From contig QCPL01000001.1 of NCBI GenBank assembly GCA_003212515.1, positions 62,001 to 126,000 of the forward strand: a stretch of DNA of 64,000 nucleotides, read 5' to 3'. Both the position numbers and the translations under genes were made by a program. Source of the stretch: Prochlorococcus sp. AG-436-M02. Lineage in GTDB: Bacteria > Cyanobacteriota > Cyanobacteriia > PCC-6307 > Cyanobiaceae. Each line of letters starts with the position of its first letter. Positions within the stretch are counted from its first letter, which is position 1. Under the pieces are notes generated by a model. It made no database searches and had not been told where the DNA came from. It was given only the letters and a program-made list of their open reading frames with translations. Shown here piece after piece: positions 7,307-14,225 of the stretch.

Positions 7307-8395
7307 ATGGGTCTACATATTTTAAAAAAACTCATATTAATAGGTGTAGTTCTTCCAGGATCTATTCAGGATGTTTTTGCATATGAGGAAGAAGCTTATA
7401 TTGCTTTGAAAGCAAATAATAATTACTACAAGGAAATTAATTTAAATAGCATTCACACAAATAATTCATATGCTTTCCTCAAAGAATACTCTAAGAATGA
7501 AAATCATAATAAACATATTGTTAAGGTAGAGAATAGCTATGCCTTGAGCCCTAATCTAAATAGATTAAATACCATAGATTCTAAGCTTTTATCAATTGAC
7601 CAAGAAGATAATCCTTACGATTTCTTAAAACAATTATCTACAAATCAGTCAATTAAAGATACTAATTCCATTGCAAAGGGCAATGATTTAAAACCAAAAG
7701 TATCAGATAAAAATTATCTAGTTAAGTCTCATGGTATAAAAAAAATAAGTAAGAATAATAGGAATAATTTTTATATAGCAGCCAAAGGAGGAGCGATAGT
7801 GCCAGCTAATTTAAGAGTTGAGAATCAAGCTGAAATGTGGTGGTTTGGTCAACTTTTTGATTTAGATGCAGACTTGAAAGCAGGAAAAACATATGGATTG
7901 TCAATAGGTAAGAAATTAAATAGATGGAGACTGGAAGGATCAATAACTAAAGGGGAAATTGCTTTACCGGAAACAATCAATGCTTCTGGCTATTTTGGTT
8001 ATATAGCAACAGAAATCCCCAAAAAAACTAATTTAAAGGTTAATTCATATATGTTAAATCTGTTTAGGGATATCAAGTTTAATAGTACCAATAAGGTCTA
8101 TCCCTATTTCGGAGTTGGGGCTGGAATAAATGATATAAAACTAGATCCATTGGAAATTAATCTAGCTGGTGGTAATTATAATTATCCTAGATTATCAAAA
8201 TTATTATTTACATATAATTTAAAAGGTGGCATTAATTATGAACTTACTAAAAGATACTCGATGTTTACTGAGGCTTCCTTCAACAGAATAAATTCATTCG
8301 ATTTAGGAAGACCACAAAGTGGTACTCCAGACTATTTAAGAATAGATCCTTTAAAATATGTAAATCTAATGACTGGAATTAGATATGATTTTTAG
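7307..8395 (+). CDS. Outer-membrane beta-barrel protein
   Basis: The 362-residue protein has a cleavable signal peptide (basic start, hydrophobic residues 8-20, likely cut after VFA near 25). A low-complexity Asn/Lys-rich region follows to about 155. From about 158 onward there is a C-terminal barrel of alternating amphipathic strands (NFYIAAKGGAIVP, KTYGLSIGKKL, WRLEGSITKG, VYPYFGVGAGIN). It ends in LMTGIRYDF, a classic terminal-Phe signal for BAM-mediated insertion. The pattern is OmpA/opacity-type, with 8 or so strands. No OmpA peptidoglycan domain is present. The gene sits inside the tRNA-Ser island, so it may be an acquired surface protein. Confidence 0.8.
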   Translation: MGLHILKKLILIGVVLPGSIQDVFAYEEEAYIALKANNNYYKEINLNSIHTNNSYAFLKEYSKNENHNKHIVKVENSYALSPNLNRLNTIDSKLLSIDQEDNPYDFLKQLSTNQSIKDTNSIAKGNDLKPKVSDKNYLVKSHGIKKISKNNRNNFYIAAKGGAIVPANLRVENQAEMWWFGQLFDLDADLKAGKTYGLSIGKKLNRWRLEGSITKGEIALPETINASGYFGYIATEIPKKTNLKVNSYMLNLFRDIKFNSTNKVYPYFGVGAGINDIKLDPLEINLAGGNYNYPRLSKLLFTYNLKGGINYELTKRYSMFTEASFNRINSFDLGRPQSGTPDYLRIDPLKYVNLMTGIRYDF

Positions 8396-8488
8396 CAAAT
8401 TAGATAAAATTATTTGAGTATTTATTGTTCTAAGGTTAGATAATAGAATTCCAAGATTATACTTAGAGCCAATCCTTCTAGGACAAAT

Positions 8489-8671
8489 CTAGATATCCGT
8501 TCTCTTATATTTAGTAGCATTTCCATTATGGAAAGTTCCTCGGATAACAATTGTATCTTTAACTATTTCTAGGCTGGCCTTATAACCACGAAAACGAAGG
8601 TCTTTGTTTGTTACGTCAATTACTCTTGGCTCTTCCTCTGCTGAGAATCCGATAGCTCTTGGAGCTGGTCT
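8489..8671 (-). pseudogene. Probable tyrosine-recombinase (integrase) N-terminal remnant
   Basis: A stop-to-stop frame of 61 codons on the minus strand lacks a start codon. Its order is protein-like: EEEPRVIDVTNKDLRFRGY, then SLEIVKDTIVIRGTFHNGN and KYKRTDI before TAG. The pattern of a strand pair, LRGTF-like turn and R-rich tail before an expected LGL resembles the arm-binding N-terminus of cyanobacterial phage-type integrases. No catalytic R-H-R-Y core is present. Its position, just inside a half tRNA-Ser, is where such an integrase would lie. The identification is inferred from pattern and context, not certain. Confidence 0.4.
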
Positions 8672-8709
8672 TCAGGAGTAGAGCTGCTTTGAGAATGTCG
8701 ATGGTTTAG

Positions 8710-8754
8710 TTGACCGCTTTTGACCACTGTCGGTAAAATGACCCAAGGTTGACC
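8710..8754. repeat. Cluster of four TGACC direct repeats
   Basis: TGACC occurs at 8711, 8721, 8739 and 8750, spaced 10, 18 and 11 bases; three copies read TTGACC and two read TGACCAC. Spacing near whole helical turns fits a protein-binding array. Lying between an integrase remnant and a half tRNA, these could be arm-type recombinase sites, but this is inference. Confidence 0.45.
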
Positions 8755-8894
8755 ACTTTTTTATAAAACCATATAAAAAATTACTTGTAAACTGTTGAAG
8801 TTGAGAATCTTATAAACCTAGTTATATCTTGATTTTGATAGCTATATCGGAGTTTCTGGGCGTTTTCTAAAATTCTTTTTGAAGTTCATCGGTA

Positions 8895-8935
8895 GTTTTC
8901 AAGACCAGAGCCATCAACCACTCGACCACTCCTCT
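8895..8935 (-). pseudogene. 5' half of tRNA-Ser(UGA) (attachment-site scar)
   Basis: On the minus strand this matches the 5' half of the intact tRNA-Ser(UGA) from acceptor/D-arm to anticodon loop: GGTCGAGTGGTT, ATGGCTCTGGTCTTGAAAA, with one substitution and small indels. The match stops just past the anticodon loop, and no variable arm or T-arm follows. With the intact gene at 6611 it brackets about 2.2 kb, as expected for an element that integrated in the anticodon loop. Confidence 0.8.
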
Positions 8936-9439
8936 AAACTGGACAGTGCTGTAACTGCCAAGTCCGTAATAGCAACTCCCTTGCAGCAACTATTTAATTT
9001 ATGCCTCTGAGTTTTTATACTCTGACCCCCATCTTGAGATACTGGTGCTATAGACCTTGGAGAAATCAAATAGATTTAAGAAGTTTTCCGAAAATATTTT
9101 TATTATTGTTATTAGAAAAAAATAGAAAATTTCTATAGATTTGAAGTGAAGAAGCAAGGTTTTGTAAGCTTAAATTTATTCTGCTCCATCGCAGCTTATT
9201 GATCTCGCTCACTGCAGCAGTATCATTTTTTATCTAAAGAGCCAAGAGAAATTTCAGATTTTAAAAAGCAAGCTTTTAAGTTCTCTTCACATATCGTACA
9301 GCCGCTTCGTCTTTTTAAGTTGGATTCAGAAGGGGGGTGCTTTTGGTGATGTCTTCACAACTATTTTGCATCTAATATGATAGGGTCTTAACGATTTTCA
9401 AGATAAATTACCTGCTTTTATTTATTTAAAACAAAGCTC

Positions 9440-10186
9440 ATGACTTCTACTGCACCCAATGAAAATATTAATGATGAGGTAAAAGAAAAGATTTCTTGCA
9501 AATTAGTCTCCGAAATAATACGTGAACGTATCCAGTCTGATGGTGCGAGATTTCATGCAAATGACAATATTTCAGATTACATTCGCCCAGGGGAGTTAGA
9601 GACTCTTGAGAAAGAGGTTGCTACTCGAGTAAGAGATTTACTTAAAACCTTACTGATCGATATCGAGAATGATCACAATACTCAAGAAACAGCTGAAAGA
9701 GTTTCAAGAATGTATATAAATGAGGTTTTTAAAGGTAGATTCTATCAACAACCAAAAGTCACAAGCTTCCCTAATGATAAAAATTTAGATGAAATATATA
9801 CGGTTGGCCCAATCACTGTTCGATCAGCCTGCTCCCACCATTTGGTTCCAATATTAGGAGAATGTTGGATTGGCATTAAACCGGGAGAAAAGGTTATTGG
9901 ACTTTCGAAGTTTGCAAGGGTAGCTGATTGGGTCTTTTCTAGACCACATATTCAGGAAGAAGCGGTGATGATCCTTGCGGATGAAATTGAACGTCTATGC
10001 GAACCTAAAGGACTAGGCATTCTTATAAAAGCACAACATTATTGTATGAAATGGCGAGGAGTTAAAGAACCTGATACTAGTATGATCAACTCTGTTGTTA
10101 GAGGAGATTTTCGCCATGATGCAAGTCTGAAACAGGAGTTTTTCGAACTTGTTAAACAACAGTCCAATCCAGCAAAGAATTATTAG
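9440..10186 (+). CDS. folE: GTP cyclohydrolase I
   Basis: FolE converts GTP to 7,8-dihydroneopterin triphosphate, the first step to folate and pterins. The 248-residue protein has the family core in its second half: zinc and catalytic segment ACSHHLVP (Cys and His ligands) near 130-137, VIGLSKFARVADWV, and the second Cys ligand in AQHYCMKWRGV near 200. A Ser replaces the usual Glu in the common CEHH motif. The N-terminal extension of about 70 residues is longer than in the shortest bacterial forms. It is convergent with a COG0523 GTPase 100 bases away, a neighbour type often tied to zinc supply for FolE enzymes. Confidence 0.93.
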   Translation: MTSTAPNENINDEVKEKISCKLVSEIIRERIQSDGARFHANDNISDYIRPGELETLEKEVATRVRDLLKTLLIDIENDHNTQETAERVSRMYINEVFKGRFYQQPKVTSFPNDKNLDEIYTVGPITVRSACSHHLVPILGECWIGIKPGEKVIGLSKFARVADWVFSRPHIQEEAVMILADEIERLCEPKGLGILIKAQHYCMKWRGVKEPDTSMINSVVRGDFRHDASLKQEFFELVKQQSNPAKNY

Positions 10187-10210
10187 AATTACTATTTTCC
10201 TTTAGCATTG

Positions 10211-10237
10211 AAAAGTCTTTTGCCAATATTGACTTTT
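10211..10237. terminator. Possible weak bidirectional terminator
   Basis: AAAAGTC (10211-10217) and GACTTTT (10231-10237) form a 7-bp inverted repeat between the convergent folE and COG0523 genes, with T runs on one strand and A runs on the other. The stem is AT-rich and the loop 13 bases, so termination strength is doubtful. Confidence 0.3.
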
Positions 10238-10287
10238 TATGATTTATTTATATGTTAAATAAATTATAAATAATAAACGAAAACCCT

Positions 10288-11310
10288 TTAACTTTTTTCT
10301 GTTTCATAGAAAATACATTCATTAAGTTGATCGTTCAACTTTTTTTGGTTAATATTTTTACCAATTAAAACAACTTTGTTTTCTTTTTTACGATGTTTCT
10401 GAGTGTCATCCATTGTAAATCGCTTGCCTGATAAATGAAAGATATGAGTCAGCTCACTTTCTTCAAACCAAAGTAATCCTTTTGCTCTGTAGATAGTATC
10501 AGGCAATTGATTATCCAAGAAATTCTGGAATTTCCTTAATGAGAAAGGTAATTTAGATTTAAAAGAAAATGATGTATATCCTTCTATTGAAGAGCCTTCG
10601 TGACCATGCTCATGCTCATGCTCATGCTCATGCTCATGCTCATGGTCATGGTCATGAGAAGGTTGATTTTTTGCTATTAAATCTGATTGGAATAACCCAA
10701 CACTTAATAAAAGAGGCAAAGGAGCTTCTCCTCTAACAGTTCTTAAGATCCTTGGATTATTTTTGATTCCTGAAATTATTAATTCTATAGAAGATAATTT
10801 TTCTTTAGTAACTAAATCACATTTATTGATTAAGATAATATCTCCATAGATTATTTGAGATCTTGCTATTTGACTGAAGAGAGTATCATCATTGAAGTTT
10901 TCTGCATCAACTAATGTAATAATAGAATCTAATCTTAACTGTTCTCTAGCACTATTAATAGTCATTGCTACTGGTAAGGGATCAGCTAAACCAGTGGTTT
11001 CTACAATAAGGTACTCAATATCTTTATTCTTGTCTAAAATAGTTTGGATGGCTTCTAGTAATTCTCCATTAATAGTGCAACATATACATCCATTAGTAAG
11101 TTCAACTATATCATCTTCTGTTTTTACTATTAAGTCATTATCTATACCTATTTCACCAAATTCATTAACTAGAACAGCTGATTTCAAACCCTCTTGATTT
11201 GTTAGAATATGATTTAAAAGGGTTGTCTTTCCTGCTCCTAGAAATCCTGTGAGAATAGTTACAGGTATTTCTCTCTGATTCTTAACTGAATTACTTTGTG
11301 ATTTTTTCAT
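10288..11310 (-). CDS. COG0523 (CobW/ZNG-like) GTPase with His-rich tract
   Basis: The 340-residue protein is a G3E-family metal-handling GTPase. Walker A GFLGAGKT is at 22-29, the family CxCC metal motif in GCICCTI has Cys at 75, 77 and 78, and the G4-like NKCD lies near 162. A His/Asp/Glu tract, (HD)(HE)n, occupies about 219-237, followed by the C-terminal CobW_C domain (about 245-330). Members deliver zinc or cobalt to client enzymes, and the His tract is a likely metal store. Two lines point to zinc: it is convergent with the zinc enzyme folE, and a second COG0523 paralogue lies at 53845. Client and metal are inferred. Confidence 0.9.
   Translation of the reverse strand: MKKSQSNSVKNQREIPVTILTGFLGAGKTTLLNHILTNQEGLKSAVLVNEFGEIGIDNDLIVKTEDDIVELTNGCICCTINGELLEAIQTILDKNKDIEYLIVETTGLADPLPVAMTINSAREQLRLDSIITLVDAENFNDDTLFSQIARSQIIYGDIILINKCDLVTKEKLSSIELIISGIKNNPRILRTVRGEAPLPLLLSVGLFQSDLIAKNQPSHDHDHEHEHEHEHEHEHGHEGSSIEGYTSFSFKSKLPFSLRKFQNFLDNQLPDTIYRAKGLLWFEESELTHIFHLSGKRFTMDDTQKHRKKENKVVLIGKNINQKKLNDQLNECIFYETEKS
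10605..10652 (-). repeat. Hexanucleotide tract coding (His-Glu/Asp)n
   Basis: Eight tandem 6-base units lie inside the COG0523 gene: six CATGCT (10605-10640) then two CATGGT on the plus strand, read on the minus strand as alternating Glu/Asp and His codons. Unit gain or loss keeps frame and would change the length of the metal-binding tract. Confidence 0.95.
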
Positions 11311-11357
11311 GGAATTTCTAAAAAAAATTAGTAAGTTAAATTTAATATCAAAAGTAT

Positions 11358-11573
11358 TTAGAAGATTAGATACTCTATGTTACTGCTTTCAAAATTGATT
11401 GTTAAATCCTCCCATGCCTCTTTGGCAATTCTTAATTTCATGATTTTTTCACCTAGTTGAAAAAGATACCTCATTGCTATTGTAATGGAAAAGTTTCTTG
11501 AATGTTTTACCTTTAAGCATTGACGAATTTTGACCTCTAATAAAAAATATAATTTCTTTTCTATTATAATCAA
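11358..11573 (-). CDS. Doubtful small hypothetical protein
   Basis: A 71-codon frame upstream of the COG0523 gene on the same strand, ending 47 bases before that gene's start. The composition (Ile/Leu/Lys, MRYLFQLGEKIMKLRIAKEAWEDL) is protein-like in the second half, where an internal ATG would give about 38 residues. No family is recognised and no strong ribosome site is seen. It may be a real orphan or chance in AT-rich DNA. Confidence 0.3.
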   Translation of the reverse strand: MIIIEKKLYFLLEVKIRQCLKVKHSRNFSITIAMRYLFQLGEKIMKLRIAKEAWEDLTINFESSNIEYLIF

Positions 11574-11811
11574 CTGGATTGATATTGGTAAGATTATTTT
11601 TCTTAACTGATTGCTTGACTCTCAAGACTAAGAATAAAATAATCGCTTTGACAATGATCGGATTTCACATTTCTTATAAGAGTTAGATTCAATCTCAAGT
11701 CTTTGGGATCAATGTACTATTAATTTTTGCTTGGGAGTTGTTTATTCATCTGATATTTATCCAGGATTTAACTAGCTTATTATAAATCTCTTTTTCTTGT
11801 CTTAGGAAGCA

Positions 11812-12597
11812 ATGAATCAACTTCGATCGCAAATTTACAAGCAAATAATTAACAAAACCACTGATGATCAAACCTCAATATTCAATAAGGTCTGTGGCTT
11901 TACAATATTCATCTCCATAGTTTTTGCAGTTCTAGTTACTGAAAATTCAATTGATTATCGCTTTGGTGATCAGATTGACTTCTTGGATTGGATTATTGGT
12001 GGTTTGTTTTGTATTGAGTATCTCTTTCGTTTATGGGTTGCTCCACTTGAAGGTATATATGGAAAAGGTTGGAAAGGTTACCTTCGCTACATGATCTCTC
12101 CAATGGCAATTATTGACTTCATAGCAATAATCCCTTCTTTTATTGGAGTTAGAACTGAATTGAAGATTTTGAGAATTATTCGTCTTTTGAGAATATTAAA
12201 AATTGGAAGAAATGAAAAATTTAAGAAAAGTTTATTTCATTTCAATTATGCGTTCTCATCAAAGAGCCAAGAGCTACAAATCTCCACTTTCTATACGGTT
12301 TTAGTTTTACTAATAAGTAGTACTTTTATGTATCTTGCAGAATCATCAATCCAACCGGAATTATTAGGATCAATTCCAAGGTGCCTTTGGTGGTCAATTA
12401 CGACAGTTAGTGCTGTTGGCTATGGTGATTCAATCCCAGTCACAGCAGCTGGAAAAACTATTGCATCTATAACTTCTTTAATGGGAATTGGAGCCATCGC
12501 AATTCCTACAGGTATACTTGCATCCGGTTTTAGCGAATCCATTGCAATACAAAATAGGAATCTTAAATTAGCAATTAAGAATGCAGACAATCCTTGA
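11812..12597 (+). CDS. Voltage-gated-type potassium channel subunit
   Basis: A 261-residue six-helix channel of the Kv/KvAP class in the cell or thylakoid membrane. Segments S1 (about 24-42) and S2-S3 (about 57-115) precede an S4 carrying regularly spaced Arg (LRIIRLLRILKIGR, about 122-137). S5 (about 160-178) follows, then the pore with selectivity filter TTVSAVGYGD at about 197-206, and S6 (about 215-240). VGYGD is the K+ signature. The C-terminus is short, with no RCK or cyclic-nucleotide domain. It is tetrameric by family knowledge. Likely roles are K+ balance or membrane-potential control. It appears to be a single-gene unit. Confidence 0.93.
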   Translation: MNQLRSQIYKQIINKTTDDQTSIFNKVCGFTIFISIVFAVLVTENSIDYRFGDQIDFLDWIIGGLFCIEYLFRLWVAPLEGIYGKGWKGYLRYMISPMAIIDFIAIIPSFIGVRTELKILRIIRLLRILKIGRNEKFKKSLFHFNYAFSSKSQELQISTFYTVLVLLISSTFMYLAESSIQPELLGSIPRCLWWSITTVSAVGYGDSIPVTAAGKTIASITSLMGIGAIAIPTGILASGFSESIAIQNRNLKLAIKNADNP

Positions 12598-12696
12598 AGC
12601 TCATGTGATTAGGATCTGATTAAGAATCTTTTTGAGTATTAATTACCAGGGCATGCAAATTATAGTTACGTTTATATATATTCAGTAATTCTAATT

Positions 12697-12722
12697 AATG
12701 CATTTGCCATAAATGCATTTTT
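12697..12722 (+). terminator. Hairpin followed by T run after the K+ channel gene
   Basis: AATGCATTT (12697-12705) and AAATGCATT (12711-12719) are perfect complements around a 5-base loop and are followed by TTT. It fits a factor-independent terminator of the channel transcript about 100 bases downstream. It also lies only 13 bases before the next gene, where it could sit in that gene's leader. Confidence 0.5.
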
Positions 12723-12735
12723 ATGAGGTTGAAGT

Positions 12736-13017
12736 ATGAATGACGAAAATTGGAAGAAAGAATTTATGGAATTGAAGACTAATCTGAAACCTTATCAGAT
12801 TAAATTGCTTGAAGAAGGTCCCCAAAGTAATAGTCAAACACTAATGCTTAGTGATATGTGGCTTGAATGGAAAGACCTTGTAGCCAAAAGAGAACTAAAT
12901 AAGATAGGAAAGTACTCAGATATAGATGATCCTTGGGAGGGTAAGAAACAGACTTGCAGCCTGAATCGATCTGCAATAGATGAACAGTTTTTACAATTTG
13001 TTCAACCTTTACATTAG
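12736..13017 (+). CDS. Hypothetical protein, 93 residues
   Basis: A soluble, charged protein with predicted helices (ENWKKEFMELKTNLKPYQIKLLEE) and a Trp-containing middle (LSDMWLEWKDLVAKREL). The C-terminal third is more irregular (DDPWEGKKQTCS). There is no signal peptide, membrane segment or metal motif, and I do not recognise a family. A GAGGTTGAA stretch 5-13 bases upstream of the ATG could act as a ribosome site. The orderly codon pattern and good start make it a likely real orphan. Confidence 0.6.
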   Translation: MNDENWKKEFMELKTNLKPYQIKLLEEGPQSNSQTLMLSDMWLEWKDLVAKRELNKIGKYSDIDDPWEGKKQTCSLNRSAIDEQFLQFVQPLH

Positions 13018-13532
13018 ATTCTGCTTCCCGAATTTTTATTTGTTTTAGCTAGAGTTAAATTTTTTTGGCTATTGAATAAGGGATCTATAACTGGAATCAA
13101 TTAGAATTTTTATTTAATCAAGTCTGGTAATTTTATGACACATTACCTTGACTATCCTTGTATTTAATCAAACTAGTTACTTTATCAAGAAGGGTAGTTT
13201 CTTTCTCAAGAAGGAATTCATATTTGGAAGAATGCCTCATAACACTTTTCTTGGATTAATTAATCATCATTGGTATGGGGTTGGGACAAGCATTCGAAAT
13301 AGGCTCTTGGCGTGGGGTATGCAATGGAGTGGTTCATGAGCCCAAATTAAAAAGCAAATGAACTTAGTTCCTCTAGAGATATTTCTCCTAATCTCCTATG
13401 GCATCTATCTATCACCGGAATTGATAACCTATGATTTAGTTTGTTTTAGATTATTCAGAGTTACAAGCTAGAGAATTTAAAGAAATGTGGACTATACTTG
13501 TGCAATAATTTCACTGATTAAATCAAGTTTTC
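13018..13532. other. Intergenic stretch with one doubtful frame
   Basis: About 515 bases. A 63-codon forward frame (13148-13339) exists; its first half is Phe/Lys-rich and not protein-like, while the second half (HNTFLGLINHHWYGVG) is better. I see no ribosome site, known family or RNA gene, so I leave it uncalled. The last 90 bases should hold the promoter of the small membrane gene at 13533. Confidence 0.45.
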
Positions 13533-13727
13533 ATGGCAAGCTCAAAGAGTGAACAATCCCGCTTTTTAGGTGATTTACCTATGTCGGGTCAGATTTCAGA
13601 AAAGGAAAAAGTACGTTATATCTCACATTTGATGTTCTTTATAGGCTGCGCCCTGTTTTCCTTTGGCATATGGGCCTTGTCTGGATTTACTCCTTCTACA
13701 GGAGCTACAGGACCTTTCCCTTTCTAA
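13533..13727 (+). CDS. Small single-pass membrane protein, 64 residues
   Basis: The protein has a polar N-terminus (MASSKSEQSRFLGDLP), one membrane segment at about 31-50 (SHLMFFIGCALFSFGIWAL) and a short Gly/Thr/Pro tail (GFTPSTGATGPFPF). It lacks the ExxNGR chlorophyll-binding motif of high-light-inducible proteins, so it is not one of those. Size and topology resemble small accessory subunits of thylakoid complexes, but I cannot name one. The clean ATG start and ordered composition support a real gene. Confidence 0.65.
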   Translation: MASSKSEQSRFLGDLPMSGQISEKEKVRYISHLMFFIGCALFSFGIWALSGFTPSTGATGPFPF

Positions 13728-13764
13728 GAAAGAATTTGCTATTAAGGGATTGAAAAAATAAATT

Positions 13765-14019
13765 TTATAAGTTATTAATTTTCTCGTCTCTGTTTCTAAG
13801 TAGTGTTTCAAACCATTTTGAAGCAGTAACTCTTGAAATAGACCTATTCCTAAGCAAATCGCATATCACTGAATATAGAGGTCCAATATTTACTGTGTTG
13901 TTAAACCACTTTTCAAATTCAAGTATTTCATCAGTGGTATGACAGGCCCTTAATTGATCCACAATTGCATCATGAGTATCTTTACTCATGGATGCAGCTT
14001 GGTTTTGAACAAGTGTCAT
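13765..14019 (-). CDS. Conserved hypothetical protein, 84 residues
   Basis: A soluble, mostly helical protein: SKDTHDAIVDQLRACHTTDEILEFEKWFNN, then ICDLLRNRSISRVTASKWFETLL. Two Cys are present but do not form a metal motif. Rhythm and composition look like a genuine conserved picocyanobacterial protein; I know no function. It is convergent with the small membrane gene, 37 bases away, and is a separate unit from nrdJ, which lies downstream on the same strand. Confidence 0.65.
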   Translation of the reverse strand: MTLVQNQAASMSKDTHDAIVDQLRACHTTDEILEFEKWFNNTVNIGPLYSVICDLLRNRSISRVTASKWFETLLRNRDEKINNL

Positions 14020-14225
14020 TTTCGATAGCCTGAATCATTTATTGTCCTTTATCTACAATTAGCTCTTTATGGGCATACTGCCAGTAGTTTTTTTTTATTT
14101 ATAACTAACTTAGAAATAAGATTATTGATTTAGCCAGTTGGACACTTGACTTGAATTAAAAAGGAATTTTTTTTGTAAAAATTAATTGGACAGATGTTAT
14201 GAATTTTTTCTTTTCTTGACTTCTT

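Larger units (their letters stand above)
8396..9439. other. 1-kb gene-poor island flank holding remnants
   Basis: No intact gene is visible. The stretch holds a minus-strand integrase-like remnant (8489-8671), a cluster of TGACC motifs (8710-8754) and a 5' half of tRNA-Ser (8895-8935). The remaining 500 bases up to folE are AT-rich, with no protein-like frame. The last 100 bases should carry the folE promoter. Confidence 0.6.

Noticed and set aside
10605-10652. Short-unit repeats as a CRISPR array
   Set aside because: Units are 6 bases with no spacers and are in frame within a gene.
13148-13339. 63-codon forward frame
   Set aside because: First half is not protein-like and no ribosome site or homologue is evident; left as spacer.
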